From Antonospora locustae (lineage: Eukaryota; Microsporidia), in contig CM017452.1 in assembly GCA_007674295.1 (NCBI GenBank), positions 124,001-188,000 of the forward strand: 64,000 nucleotides of DNA, given 5' to 3'. Both the position numbers and the translations under genes were made by a program. Within the stretch, counting starts at the first letter, position 1; every line of letters starts with the position of its first letter. Positions 46,450 to 56,623 of the stretch are shown in pieces. The notes under the pieces are model-generated. The model was not told the DNA's origin. It searched no databases and was given only the letters and a program-made list of their open reading frames with translations.

Positions 46450-47052
46450 ATGGACGCGCCGGATCTCTCGCGTGAGTTGGAAATAAAGGGTCAAGATATG
46501 TACCGAAAGTCCGATATACTCCCAGCTCTTCAGAACGTGGTGGCTACTGTTAACTTAAACTGCAAGCTAGACCTGAAGGCAATAGCACTTCGTGCGAGAA
46601 ATGCAGAGTATAATCCGAAAAGGTTTGCGGCAGTTATAATGCGCATAAGAGACCCAAAAACAACAGCGCTGATATTTGCGTCTGGAAAGATGGTTGTAAC
46701 TGGTGCAAAAAGCGAACAGACATCAAAACTTGCAGCGCAGAAGTTCTCGAGAATCATTCACAAGTTGGGATTTAACACAAAATTTGCTGACTTTAAGATA
46801 CAAAACATTGTGAGTAGCTGCGACACACAGTTCAGCATTCGCCTGGAAGGTCTTGCCTTTGCACACTCAAACTTTTGTTCCTACGAGCCTGAGCTGTTTC
46901 CTGGTCTTATTTATAGAATGGTAAAACCAAAGATCGTACTGCTGATATTTGTGTCGGGCAAGATTGTGCTGACAGGTGCAAAGATGCGGGACGAGATCTA
47001 CGAAGCGTTTGACAATATATATCCTGTACTGACACAATATAAAAAAATATAG
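46450..47052 (+). CDS. SPT15: TATA-binding protein
   Basis: The 200-residue protein is a TBP with the two imperfect saddle repeats. [40 protein letters not shown], then [17 protein letters not shown], form the first. [57 protein letters not shown] form the second. It nucleates initiation by all three RNA polymerases. The frame runs 59 codons upstream, but the ATG at 46450 follows CCCC and TATTTATAA and matches the normal short N terminus of microsporidian TBPs. Confidence 0.96.
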   Translation: MDAPDLSRELEIKGQDMYRKSDILPALQNVVATVNLNCKLDLKAIALRARNAEYNPKRFAAVIMRIRDPKTTALIFASGKMVVTGAKSEQTSKLAAQKFSRIIHKLGFNTKFADFKIQNIVSSCDTQFSIRLEGLAFAHSNFCSYEPELFPGLIYRMVKPKIVLLIFVSGKIVLTGAKMRDEIYEAFDNIYPVLTQYKKI

Positions 47053-47142
47053 TTTTATACAATTCAAGTTTTTGCTGTGAAGGCAGACACTTGTCTCAAA
47101 ATGGCCCTGCGTACAGGCTTTTTTGTCAAAAATGTATCAGAG

Positions 47143-47601
47143 CTACTTCATGGGAAACTGCAGAGTAATTGAGTATGAGGTCTCCAAATCTGTGTTCTCA
47201 GGCGGCTTTGAGCCATTTATTCTAGTCGATCCGCTCTTGCATGCAGAGAATCCCTGCACGACAAGCTCTCCATTGAAACAACCATCGCCATCTACCATTG
47301 AATAAAATGCACCGAACACTAGGCCATCTTTTGCTGCGCACCTGCAGCCTATGGGAATCTCTAAAACAAGCACATCCATGTCGGCCGTTATAAAGACATT
47401 TGGATTATCATGTATTATCGTTCCTCTGTTGGATATCTGTGAGACACTATAGGTGATGGGGATGCCACCAATCTTGGTTGAATGCTTCAGCAAAAGTTTT
47501 TCCATGTACTTCAATATTCCTCTTTCTATTTCATGAATGTATGTCATGTCTATTTCAACGAAAATTCTCAATGACCTCGATTTGAACACTGCTGCTTCCA
47601 T
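47143..47601 (-). CDS. RNA polymerase I subunit A43-like
   Basis: The 152-residue protein fits the stalk subunit RPA43. An RPB7-N-like tip domain shows IDMTYIHEIERGILKYMEKLLLKH and GGIPITYSV, then ISNRGTIIHDNPNVFITADMDVLVLEIPIG. An OB-like segment DGLVFGAFYSMV follows. With RPA190 also in the window this is a consistent set. Start choice: the ATG at 47599-47601 has CCCC five bases upstream; the frame runs further but lacks promoter support. RPB7 or RPC25 are alternatives. Confidence 0.62.
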   Translation of the reverse strand: MEAAVFKSRSLRIFVEIDMTYIHEIERGILKYMEKLLLKHSTKIGGIPITYSVSQISNRGTIIHDNPNVFITADMDVLVLEIPIGCRCAAKDGLVFGAFYSMVDGDGCFNGELVVQGFSACKSGSTRINGSKPPENTDLETSYSITLQFPMK

Positions 47602-47910
47602 ACAGAGGGGTTGCTGTTCACGTGTTTTTTTGAGCAGGATTTGCAAAAAGTCAAGATTGATGTCTTAGGCGTTGCACAGGGGAATTCCGCCAAGTGCTAT
47701 GTCTTTGTCTTTTAAACAAATAAGACATTCTTCTTCACTTGTTGTACTGTTTTCAGTGTTTACCACGTTTCAAGAGAATGTTCTGCTCAGTCCTTGCAGA
47801 TATATTGTTTTCAGCACAGGGTTGCTGTCATGACGCTTATGCATAAGTATAAATGCTTGTTTACGCGGAGGTATACAAGTGTGTGAAAAAGAAAAGTGCA
47901 CCCTGGCACG
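47602..47910. other. Divergent spacer, no supported gene
   Basis: A minus-strand stretch ending near 47665 could encode CLICLKDKD...PLCN, a Cys pair typical of zinc motifs, but it has no ATG. Not called. CCC at 47901-47903 belongs to elongin C. Confidence 0.35.
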
Positions 47911-48204
47911 ATGAAAAGCAATGTGGTCCTCAGAAGCTGCGATAACGTCGAATTCAGAGTAGATGAAGAAATAGTTAGGTTCAGTGGAATGCTCTGCATG
48001 TTGCTGGACCGCAACAGCCCTTTTGAGGAAGCCATCTCTCGCACTGTGGAGCTTCCTATAAAGTCGAAGGCACTGAAGCGCGCAATAGATTACCTTGAGC
48101 ACAGATACAAATACTCAAGATTTGACGGACCTGTTCCGGATTTTGAAGTTTGCGATACGGAATCACTGGACCTGCTTTCTGTTTCGTTCTACCTAAAAAT
48201 ATAA
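47911..48204 (+). CDS. ELC1: Elongin C
   Basis: The 97-residue protein has a Skp1/BTB fold: VVLRSCDNVEFRVDEEIVRFSGML, then a strand ISRTVELPIKSKALKRAIDYLEHRYKYS, and the closing PVPDFEVCDTESLDLLSVSFYL. The YLxxRYKYS and PxFE elements match elongin C, an adaptor of cullin ubiquitin ligases and the Pol II elongin complex. CCC is five bases upstream of the chosen ATG; an in-frame ATG five codons earlier lies before it. Confidence 0.87.
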   Translation: MKSNVVLRSCDNVEFRVDEEIVRFSGMLCMLLDRNSPFEEAISRTVELPIKSKALKRAIDYLEHRYKYSRFDGPVPDFEVCDTESLDLLSVSFYLKI

Positions 48205-48295
48205 AGAGTCTTGCAGAGAGATATCGTTTTCAAGTACAAGTTGCAACAGAGATGCTGTGCATCGCAGGCACGAGAAGGCTGTGTATGAGTCTTGG

Positions 48296-49366
48296 TTAGT
48301 TCTTGAGAAACAGAACTCTAGATTTGTGAAAGTTGCATTCTATTGGACAGTAGGGGCACTTGAAAACCTGCTTTGTGCCAGACTTGGATATCTGTGCGAC
48401 TGCGTTTTGCGATATCACATGCCCACACTCGAGGAGAATAGGAAGGTTGTCTGTATCGCAAACGCACTTCAGAACCGGGCAGACAAACAGAGAGTGAAAG
48501 GCCTTTCCCACACCCTTTGGAAGCTTGACCACCAGTTCAAAGTCAATCAACTTCTCCACATTTATGTCCTTGAACACGTTGCTAGCTTCGATGAGCACCG
48601 GAACAGACTTGGTACCCGCAACAAATATCATATTTAGAAAGGAGCATATGGGTATGTCTCTAAGAAAGCAGTAGTCCTCGCGCGCAACAATCATAACTCG
48701 CTTCATATATTCATCCAGCGTGGATGTGCCAACATCCTGTATTAAAAACAAAAGCATTTTTCGAATCTCCTTTTTGCATTCCCGGCTGTCAAGAAATGGC
48801 CTCATTTCGTCCTTAAGAAACTTTATTGCTTCGATTTTTCTATCTTTGTTCACGAGCTTCAAAAACTTGAGCGCAGCTATTCCAAACCGGAGTCTTGTGT
48901 TCGCAGAAAAGTACTCGAGGTTTCTGCCTATGAACCTCTCTGCTGCAGAAAAGTCGTAGTTGGTGATTCCAATAACAATTTTCTCGCTCTCCAGGTACCA
49001 CTCCTCAAGGTTCTTCAGCTTCTTAAGCTCGGCGTCATTCAACCTTTTCGATTCCTCTAGCTCCACCATGTACATGTTTGCAATGTCTCTGTCCATGGAT
49101 AGAAAGTGGTAGAGAAGGAGGTTTGACGTCAGAAAGTCAACATGCTGCTTTTTGTACGGCAGAACCTTGATCTCTGACTCTGATGGCTTGATGCATCCCT
49201 TAAAATAGGAACAAGTCTCCTTCCATCTTTTTGCAAGGCCGAGTTGAAAACTCTCTATAGACACGTCATTTCGGATGGCCTCCTCTATATTGGAGATTGC
49301 TTCCAGTGTGGATGCTTCAATTTTGTCAATTAGGCTGTTTTCCACCTCACATGTGTTTTTTGTCAT
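48296..49366 (-). CDS. GID/CTLH E3 ligase RING subunit GID2/RMD5-like
   Basis: The C-terminal ~55 residues of this 356-residue protein hold the degenerate RING of the RMD5/MAEA group: HSLFVCPVLK, LPILLECGHVISQNAVAQI and KCPYCPIECN. Upstream is a helical CTLH-like region (EEWYLESEKIVIGITNYDFSAAERFIGRN). The GID/CTLH complex tags metabolic enzymes for degradation. HVIS and HSLF are closer to RMD5 than to MAEA. The ATG at 49364-49366 has CCC immediately upstream and replaces the ATG 13 codons earlier. Confidence 0.8.
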   Translation of the reverse strand: MTKNTCEVENSLIDKIEASTLEAISNIEEAIRNDVSIESFQLGLAKRWKETCSYFKGCIKPSESEIKVLPYKKQHVDFLTSNLLLYHFLSMDRDIANMYMVELEESKRLNDAELKKLKNLEEWYLESEKIVIGITNYDFSAAERFIGRNLEYFSANTRLRFGIAALKFLKLVNKDRKIEAIKFLKDEMRPFLDSRECKKEIRKMLLFLIQDVGTSTLDEYMKRVMIVAREDYCFLRDIPICSFLNMIFVAGTKSVPVLIEASNVFKDINVEKLIDFELVVKLPKGVGKAFHSLFVCPVLKCVCDTDNLPILLECGHVISQNAVAQISKSGTKQVFKCPYCPIECNFHKSRVLFLKN

Positions 49367-49854
49367 GGGTGCCTTGAGGTGTTGTTTGTGCAATTTATAA
49401 CTCATGTTTTATAACTTATTAAAGAAAATACTTTCTGTTTCACCATTGCAACGTCTGTGTCCAACTATGCATGCTTAGATAAAAACCCTGGCGATGGAGC
49501 AGTGAAATCACTGCTGCGCTGCTACAGAAGGTGCCTGGCATTGTTTTTAGTGTTATGCGTAATTATAAGCGTATTTGTAGTTATTCTGCAGTAGATTTAT
49601 TCCAAAATCATTTTCTAAGACGTTGTTACCAGGTATACACGGGTTGCAAGTGATCTTTAGTGAAGGCAGCGCTTTTAGAATAAGGCTTCACTTGAGTTGT
49701 GCCAGGCACTAAGTTCCGCAATGCATGCGAAGCTGCGCATTGTCAGAAAGTCATATCTTGGAGATTATGATGTATCAAATTTGAGGTAAACAGATTTGCG
49801 GACACAAAAACATGGTGAAATATGCATACGTCCTGCACTTGCAGAACCTCTTCA
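49367..49854. other. Intergenic, no gene seen
   Basis: It separates two minus-strand genes. Only short interrupted frames; no RNA signature. Confidence 0.45.
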
Positions 49855-50835
49855 TCAGTAACCTTCAAAAACGCTCTTGTAATCAATGTGGTTCTGTTCA
49901 AGCAAGTCGTTTCCGTCTACTCTATACACCCTCTTTCCGAAAAGAAGGTATTCTCCTTCGCTTGGATACAAGCTGTTGAGGATATCCAGCTCCTGATCCA
50001 GACCCTCTTCGTATCCGTCTATTATACTTACTACGTTTTCTTCGACCAACACATCGCATGTTTTGGGACAATCCACGCTTTTGTGCAACCTGAACTCTCT
50101 CTCACCGTTTGTAAACAGCGAGGTTGAAAAGACGATCAGAATGGTATTTTTGCTGCGGAAAACTCTGTACTCTTTGGAGCGGGACGACTGAGCAATACAG
50201 TACTCCCCGTATAACTTGATGGCGTCATTCAGATTGAGGTTCTCTAGGGCATTACCACGAAACAGAAGTTTCAAAATCCCCTTTGTCCTGGACACAGTGA
50301 AAGGCGTTCTGAACCTTTCAAGATTGCATAGTGCCGTGTCCTGTATCAGAATCACCCTCTCTGGAACAAAATCTGCTCTAATCCACGAAATGTCATTTTC
50401 ACTAGCATCGTACTGTGAGATTGAACATAGGGCCTCAGAATACAAGTCTTTGAAAGACCTCACATGGTCTACTTTCTCAAGAAGCCCCACCGTTCTGCTT
50501 GTGCACAGCAGAGAAAATTCATGTGGAACAGGCACAGTCTCTTCAAGGAACGAGTGCACACCTACTGGCTCCTCAACAAACGACATAAATGCCATCAGAT
50601 GTGCAAAGGGAGGAGTTTTTTTCAACCTGTTTTTTATGTGCTCGGACTTGCTACTTGAGAAGGAGATGCGCAGGCCAGTGAGCCTTCTGTTCTTCCCAAC
50701 GTAGACTGAGTTGCAATAGAGAGATCTTGTGAAGATGTATTGTGTGTTTACGACATCTCCATGACATTTAACATCTGGAGCCACCTCACCTGCTTCTTCT
50801 TCGCTGCTTGACGAGCACAAAACATACTGGGACAT
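49855..50835 (-). CDS. Hypothetical protein (326 aa)
   Basis: The start has CCC two bases upstream on this strand. The product begins with an acidic serine stretch (SSSSEEE), then mixed alpha/beta sequence with strand-like hydrophobic pieces (TILIVFSTSLF, LLFRGNAL). No membrane span, signal peptide or named domain is recognised. The long frame plus promoter motif make it a confident but unassigned gene. Confidence 0.65.
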   Translation of the reverse strand: MSQYVLCSSSSEEEAGEVAPDVKCHGDVVNTQYIFTRSLYCNSVYVGKNRRLTGLRISFSSSKSEHIKNRLKKTPPFAHLMAFMSFVEEPVGVHSFLEETVPVPHEFSLLCTSRTVGLLEKVDHVRSFKDLYSEALCSISQYDASENDISWIRADFVPERVILIQDTALCNLERFRTPFTVSRTKGILKLLFRGNALENLNLNDAIKLYGEYCIAQSSRSKEYRVFRSKNTILIVFSTSLFTNGEREFRLHKSVDCPKTCDVLVEENVVSIIDGYEEGLDQELDILNSLYPSEGEYLLFGKRVYRVDGNDLLEQNHIDYKSVFEGY

Positions 50836-51015
50836 GTGGGCAGAGGACTCTAATTTTGGTTATTGGCGGCGATTCAGAAACAGGCATGCAAAATGCGCTC
50901 ACAGCTTGGTCCAGTGCAGCCTAAGCGTCTTCAAGAAATAGACCGCAGGGAGATCAAGCAATGTGCGACTCAAAGTTGCTGGGATGTCACGAGAAAAGAA
51001 AACAGGGCACAGCCC

Positions 51016-51088
51016 GGGCTGTTCGGGGATTCGAACCCCGGACCTCCTGCACCCAAAGCAGGAATCATAGCCGCTAGACCAAACAGCC
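51016..51088 (-). tRNA. tRNA-Pro (UGG)
   Basis: A 73-nt cloverleaf on the minus strand has a perfect acceptor GGCTGTT/AACAGCC, discriminator C, and D loop TAGCGGCTAT. The anticodon arm is CCTGC-TTTGGGT-GCAGG, giving UGG. The T arm is CGGGG-TTCGAAT-CCCCG with the B box intact. T runs lie downstream on this strand. No intron. Confidence 0.96.
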
Positions 51089-51125
51089 AACCAGTGCTGG
51101 TTGAAACATTCAAGTAAAACAACAA

Positions 51126-52583
51126 ATGCGCTCTAAAAACAAAACAATGAATGGGATACTTATGTGTCTTTCTAGAATAGCTGCGCTGTCTTTCTACACG
51201 CCCGAGGAGTTTGCAAACAGGTGCCGCACATTCGGCATTCATGAGGACGACTGCGAGGGTTCAATATATGTCAACAGCGTGGAGTATGATAATTTTCTAA
51301 GAAGCTTTAACCTTCCGATTCATAAGGACCCTGAGTGTGAGAAGAAAAGGTGCTTCGTATCTGTGTTTCGAGATCCACCACGAGTATTCGTGAAGTCAGC
51401 AGGAAACGTAAAATGCATGCCCAGCTACACGTGCTCTCCAGAAAACTACCTGGACTCACCAGGGATTTCCCACGTAAACACACAGCCCGTAAAGGGGCCT
51501 GCACTGTGGAACATCCCATCTGTGACAACGACTGTGTATCAACCAGTTCCGTACCCATTGCACCCACCAGATTCCACCTCAGTGTTGAAAGACAGCGCAA
51601 GGCAACATACAAGCATATTGTCTGCGCAAAGTGCAGAGCAGACAACATCATCCAGCACTGTTGCTTCACAGACATCAAGCACTTCTGCGCAAAGTGAGAA
51701 TGTAGTTACTCTAATAAGGCCTGTGTATTCGACAGTCACTGTTGACAATCCGATCACTCTCTACAGAGAAGTAACCACAACTATGCTTCACGAGGTCCCA
51801 TTGACAAACTACAAGGTGACAACCGTAACAGAAGAAATACCTACGACCAGAACAGTAGAAAAGACTGTCTCTACAACTGAGACGTGTACGAAGACAGTGT
51901 CCGTGACAGCAAGTATATCTAGGACCATAGTTTCAACATATCAAACTACATCGGTATCCACAGAATATCTTACACCATCTTCGAGCATTGCAAGCACAGT
52001 TATGCCGGAAAGGCTGGACTCATCAGGCTCCTATACTGGAGCGGCTCCTTCGAGCATAACGGCGTCTCTAACAAGTAGACACGGCAGCGAACCAAGCGTA
52101 AGCGTGAAGACAGTGACAGAGACCCTTATAGGTGGATATACCACAGAAAAAACAGCCACGCCAGCATTGTCTAGTGTTTCTGTATCAACCATGGTTTCTC
52201 AGCAGGATTCCATGGGGCAGATGAGAATTGATGTCCCGAGACTGTTGAGACCAATTATAGAGCAGCTGAGCTTGTGCAGAGAGTGTGTCTCGGAAACGTC
52301 CCAAGAAACCAGCTACGCAGAACAGAGAACTGTTTTCAGAACAACGACACTGCCTGTGACAGAAACAGAGACAGAGACAAAGACAAGAACCGTGAAAAAG
52401 GTAAAAACGGTTACCAGGGCAGCAGTGGCTGCAAAAAGAGACAGAGAAAAAGCGCCACAAACTGTTTACAACACAGTTTACGCATATAAAAAAAGAAAGG
52501 AAAACCCTGCAAAGAGACCGTGTGTGCCAAAAGAATGCTTGGAGGAGAAGGAGGTTGTATCAACTGTCTTTGTGTATAAATAG
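51126..52583 (+). CDS. Secreted Ser/Thr-rich, mucin-like protein (485 aa)
   Basis: A basic N terminus followed by a hydrophobic stretch (ILMCLSRIAALSF) is a likely signal peptide. Residues about 25-120 contain eight to nine cysteines and probably form a disulphide-bonded domain. From about 140 to 340 the chain is Ser/Thr/Val-rich with loose repeats (TTTVYQP, TVSTTETC, TVSVTAS, STYQTTSVST), a typical target for O-glycosylation. The end is basic (KKVKTV, KKRKENPAKRPC) with further repeats of the form VYNTVYAYK/VSTVFVYK. It could be a spore-wall or polar-tube component; that is inference. Start could also be the Met at 51147. Confidence 0.72.
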   Translation: MRSKNKTMNGILMCLSRIAALSFYTPEEFANRCRTFGIHEDDCEGSIYVNSVEYDNFLRSFNLPIHKDPECEKKRCFVSVFRDPPRVFVKSAGNVKCMPSYTCSPENYLDSPGISHVNTQPVKGPALWNIPSVTTTVYQPVPYPLHPPDSTSVLKDSARQHTSILSAQSAEQTTSSSTVASQTSSTSAQSENVVTLIRPVYSTVTVDNPITLYREVTTTMLHEVPLTNYKVTTVTEEIPTTRTVEKTVSTTETCTKTVSVTASISRTIVSTYQTTSVSTEYLTPSSSIASTVMPERLDSSGSYTGAAPSSITASLTSRHGSEPSVSVKTVTETLIGGYTTEKTATPALSSVSVSTMVSQQDSMGQMRIDVPRLLRPIIEQLSLCRECVSETSQETSYAEQRTVFRTTTLPVTETETETKTRTVKKVKTVTRAAVAAKRDREKAPQTVYNTVYAYKKRKENPAKRPCVPKECLEEKEVVSTVFVYK

Positions 52584-52729
52584 AGCAAAGAAGTACAGAT
52601 TATGCAGAGATATAGAGCTTCGGATTGTATAGAGAGCAAAGAGAATGACATTGTCTGGCAATGCACATGTGGTTCCAAGACATGTCCGCATTCGGTAAAT
52701 AAACTTATTTAACATTCAGAAGCCCCTCA

Positions 52730-55700
52730 ATGTATCTACCGTCGTCAGTGTCATTTACAACCTACACTGCAAGCGAAATACTTGCAATTAGCTGCGTAGA
52801 AGTGAGTGTACCAGCTTCCTTTGATTCACTTGGACATCCGCTACCAAACGGGCTCTACGACGAGAGAATGGGTCCGCTCAAGATGGATGGCATATGCAGA
52901 ACGTGCAATTTAGGATACTTTGAGTGTCCGGGACACTTTGGACACATCATGCTTCCAGATGTTATGATCAACCCGATGCACTTTGACCTGATATTCAAAA
53001 AGGTGGCTTCCACATGCGAAAGATGCTTCTCTAAGGCGGAGAAGAAATGCGGAAGATGCTCTTTTCGAATGCCCAAGTTTTCCAGGTCATGTGGAAAGGT
53101 TTTTCGCAACGGATGCTTTATGAGACCATGTGATATCCTTATTACACTACAGAAAGCTTGCATGGACGCGGATCAGTATTTTTTAAGGGTAGTTCCTGTA
53201 GTACCTAACAGGCTCCGCCCCATAAATCATTGCGATGGACGTGTGTTTGAGGATTCGCAGAATATTTTCCTCACCAAGATCATCAAGTGTGCTTTGGCTG
53301 TAAAGGAAAACGTTGCTGCGTCCGAGAACATCGATATCATGCAGGAGAAGCGCCCCAATGGCTCCGAGAGAGAGCCATACGAGGGCTTGAACGGCGCAGA
53401 ATTACCCTGTAGCAAGGAGTTCAACGACCTGATAAGCAGTGTGAACGAATACTACGACAGCTCCAGCATCACATATGCAAAGGGTCACACACCCAACGGA
53501 ATAAAACAGCTTCTAGAAAGAAAAGAGGGACTTTTTAGAAAGTACATCATGGGAAAGCGGGTAAACTATGCTGCGCGTTCAGTGATAAGCCCTGATCCCA
53601 ATCTTGAGACACGTGAGATAGGCCTCCCGCTTGTGTTTGCTAAGAAGCTGACCTTTCCTGAAAACGTAACGCCATTCAACCACGACAGACTTAGACGTGC
53701 AGTCATAAATGGGCCCAAGTATCCTGGTGCAGCGCTGCTGAAGAGCGGCGATGTGGTGACAAATCTTCTACACGTGCCAGAAGAAAAAAGAGTGTCTCTG
53801 GCAAACCAGCTTCTGATAGGAAGAAAGACTGTGTATCGGCATCTCAATAAAACAGACTTCCTGCTGGTGAACCGGCAGCCGACACTACACAAGCCAAGTA
53901 TAATGGCATACAAGGTCCGAATTCTTCAGGGAGAAAAGACGCTGAGGCTGCACTACGCAAACTGCAACAGCCACAATGCCGACTTTGACGGTGACGAGAT
54001 GAATGTGCATGCGATGCAGTGCTACATTTCCAAAAGCGAGGCGCGGTACTTGGCACTGAATGACTACAACTACAAGGTTGCAACAAATGGAAATCCAATA
54101 AGAGGACTAGTGCAGGACCACATTGTAATGAGCGCTGTGCTGACCATGAAAGACTACTTTTTGAGACCCAGTGAGTACGGCAACGTGCTACAGATACCGC
54201 TGCTTTCAAAGGAGGCGCATCATGAGAAGGCCGCACCGGTGTGCAGCAGCGGTGTTCTAAAGCGCATAATAGTGCCAAAACCTGCAATAAGGCGACCTGT
54301 GACGTTGTACACTGGAAAGCAGGTAGTTACTGCGCTTCTACAGAGCCTCCGTCTTCCAATATCTATGAGGAGGACGTCGAGGCTGAAGCTGTGTGGACAC
54401 CCGGAGGAAAGCACTGTTGTGATAAAAAACGGTGAGATGCTCACAGGTGTGCTGGACAAGAACAACCTGGGACCTGCAGAAAAGGGTCTGATACACCAGT
54501 GCGGAGAGGTCTTTGGGGATAATGTCTACAACGACCTGCTGACTGCAGTGAGCCAGGTCATAAACAAGCTACTTGTGATGGATGGATATACGTTGAGAAT
54601 GGAAGATCTTCTTCTGAGCGAAAAAGGAGAGGCAGGAAGGAAAGCAGCGATATTGGAGGGGCGAATGCACATCGATAGTGCAATACGTCGCTATTTAGAA
54701 GAGAATCTGGAACATGGCGCTACTGGCAGGCCAAGGCACCTTGATAAAAGCTGGGTTGCGTGTTTGGACTCTCTTGTGAGAAACAGCATGTGCGAGGTTG
54801 CAAGTGAGGTGGTTGCAAAGAGCATGCACAAGGGAATGCTAAGGAACTTTCCATACAACCACTTGATTCTGATTGTCCAGACTGGCGCAAAAGGAAGCCT
54901 TGTCAACGCATCACAGATATCAGCAATGCTCGGCCAGCAGGAGCTAGAGGGCAGGCGAGTCCCTCTGATGGTTGACGGGAGGACACTGCCTGTACTTTCA
55001 GAGACAACAGCCGAGTCTGGGGGGCTTATATTTGAGCGGTTTCTAGATGGCATTGGCATCTGTGCATACTACTTTCACTGCATGGCCGGAAGAGAAGGCC
55101 TGGTTGACACCGCAGTGAAGACAAGCAGATCAGGGTATCTGCAGCGATGTCTAATCAAGCATCTCGAGGGCGTGAAGGTTGAATATGACGGTACTGTAAG
55201 GAACAATGGCAATGCAATTGTAAGCTTTCGATATGGAGAGGATGGCCTCGATCCCACAAAGGTAGGAATGCTGAAAGACGCTGAATTTCTCAAAAACAAT
55301 TATGCTGAGCTGGCGAGGAGACATGCCGAGGAAAGAAACAGCACGGTGAAATTGAAAGGATCGGTGGCATATGGTCACATGGACGAAAGACACAGAGAGT
55401 ATATAGGACTGCAACACGTGGACCTAGAGACGCTCAGCGAGTGGAGGAGAGTTTTGGCTGAGGCACAGCCCGGAGACCCGGTTGGAATAGTGGCCGGCCA
55501 ATCATTGGGAGAGCCGAGCACGCAGATGACTCTCAACACGTTTCATCATGCAGGTGTTGGCGCAAAAAACATGACACTGGGCATTCCACGGCTTGTTGAG
55601 ATACTAATGGTTGCCTCAAAAAACATTCGCACACCCTATCTAACAGTTCCATCTGAGAATATCACAGAACACTTCAAGACCGTAAATCTCATTGACTGTC

Positions 55701-56623
55701 TGCGCAAACTTCTTGTGTGTGAAAGTTGGGTAATCAAGAATTCAGAGAGATGCAAGAGGCTGCGTATAACGTTTGAGATAAAGAAGGAGGCAGAGCTTGT
55801 TAAGAGCTGTGTAGAGGAGCGATTTGTGTACCTGCTGAACAAGAAAATAAAAAAGGTGCATAAGGAGGTTTCTTCGGTTGCAGAGCCAGATAGCACAGGA
55901 GAAAGTGCATACTTTGTTTTTGAGAATGAAAGCACAAGCGATGCCGACATTAGCAGCGAGCACGAGACAGTTAGCGATACATCGGCGGTAAGCACTGTGG
56001 ATCCAAAGCCAAAGAGATCCAAGAAAACAGCAATGGACACAGAGTGTAGATGGTTAAATGGTGCTCTTCAAATGGACATTCTTCTTCATAGAAACATAGA
56101 TGTTATATTGTATCCACTTATAGAGAAAACAGTCTCTGAAATTGTTGTCAAGAAAGTAAAAGGCGTGCAAGACGCAAGCTGGTCTGAGGGCATGTTGATG
56201 CTAGAAGGCGCAGACATGGAGATACTCGGCCAGATTGCGCATCTAGACATACACAGGTCGTACTCAAATGACATTCAAAGCGTAAGTAAGTACCTTGGAA
56301 TAGAGGCTGCAAAAGAAGTTATCATTAGGGAGGTGAGTGCCGTGTTTAATGCATATGGAATAGATATTGACGTCAGGCATCTTGCCCTCATCAGTGACTA
56401 CATGACGCGTTCTGGCCGCATTCTTCCCTTCTCGAGAAACGGCTTCACTGAAAGAGACTCCATTCTTCAGAGAATGAGCTTTGAGTCGTGCTATTCTGTC
56501 CTGAGGGCGGTAGTCCAGGGCGAAAAGCTGGACCCAGTGTCTAGCCCCAGCGCATGCCAGATTCTTGGTGTTCCTGTAAAGTCGGGAACTGGTTCATTTT
56601 CACTGCTCTACAACATTGAGTAA
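52730..56623 (+). CDS. RPA190: RNA polymerase I largest subunit (RPA190)
   Basis: The 1297-residue protein has all largest-subunit blocks. The clamp zinc site (CRTC...CPGHFGHI), RKYIMGKRVNYAARSVISPDP, and the metal-A loop NADFDGDEMNVH (about 416) are present. FHCMAGREGLVDTAVKTSRSGYLQRCLIKHLEG, then FRYGEDGLDPTK, and QSLGEPSTQMTLNTFHHAGVGAKNMTLGIPRL are the bridge and trigger regions. NFPYNHLILIVQTGAKGS and the YGEDGLDP segment are characteristic of Pol I. Yeast RPA190 has 1664 residues, so inserts are reduced. CCCC lies three to six bases before the ATG. The last codons and 3' side are duplicated at 2777-2814. Confidence 0.9.
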   Translation: MYLPSSVSFTTYTASEILAISCVEVSVPASFDSLGHPLPNGLYDERMGPLKMDGICRTCNLGYFECPGHFGHIMLPDVMINPMHFDLIFKKVASTCERCFSKAEKKCGRCSFRMPKFSRSCGKVFRNGCFMRPCDILITLQKACMDADQYFLRVVPVVPNRLRPINHCDGRVFEDSQNIFLTKIIKCALAVKENVAASENIDIMQEKRPNGSEREPYEGLNGAELPCSKEFNDLISSVNEYYDSSSITYAKGHTPNGIKQLLERKEGLFRKYIMGKRVNYAARSVISPDPNLETREIGLPLVFAKKLTFPENVTPFNHDRLRRAVINGPKYPGAALLKSGDVVTNLLHVPEEKRVSLANQLLIGRKTVYRHLNKTDFLLVNRQPTLHKPSIMAYKVRILQGEKTLRLHYANCNSHNADFDGDEMNVHAMQCYISKSEARYLALNDYNYKVATNGNPIRGLVQDHIVMSAVLTMKDYFLRPSEYGNVLQIPLLSKEAHHEKAAPVCSSGVLKRIIVPKPAIRRPVTLYTGKQVVTALLQSLRLPISMRRTSRLKLCGHPEESTVVIKNGEMLTGVLDKNNLGPAEKGLIHQCGEVFGDNVYNDLLTAVSQVINKLLVMDGYTLRMEDLLLSEKGEAGRKAAILEGRMHIDSAIRRYLEENLEHGATGRPRHLDKSWVACLDSLVRNSMCEVASEVVAKSMHKGMLRNFPYNHLILIVQTGAKGSLVNASQISAMLGQQELEGRRVPLMVDGRTLPVLSETTAESGGLIFERFLDGIGICAYYFHCMAGREGLVDTAVKTSRSGYLQRCLIKHLEGVKVEYDGTVRNNGNAIVSFRYGEDGLDPTKVGMLKDAEFLKNNYAELARRHAEERNSTVKLKGSVAYGHMDERHREYIGLQHVDLETLSEWRRVLAEAQPGDPVGIVAGQSLGEPSTQMTLNTFHHAGVGAKNMTLGIPRLVEILMVASKNIRTPYLTVPSENITEHFKTVNLIDCLRKLLVCESWVIKNSERCKRLRITFEIKKEAELVKSCVEERFVYLLNKKIKKVHKEVSSVAEPDSTGESAYFVFENESTSDADISSEHETVSDTSAVSTVDPKPKRSKKTAMDTECRWLNGALQMDILLHRNIDVILYPLIEKTVSEIVVKKVKGVQDASWSEGMLMLEGADMEILGQIAHLDIHRSYSNDIQSVSKYLGIEAAKEVIIREVSAVFNAYGIDIDVRHLALISDYMTRSGRILPFSRNGFTERDSILQRMSFESCYSVLRAVVQGEKLDPVSSPSACQILGVPVKSGTGSFSLLYNIE

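Noticed and set aside
47602..47760. Possible minus-strand zinc-motif peptide (CLIC...PLCN)
   Set aside because: No ATG in frame after the preceding stop; too short to support.
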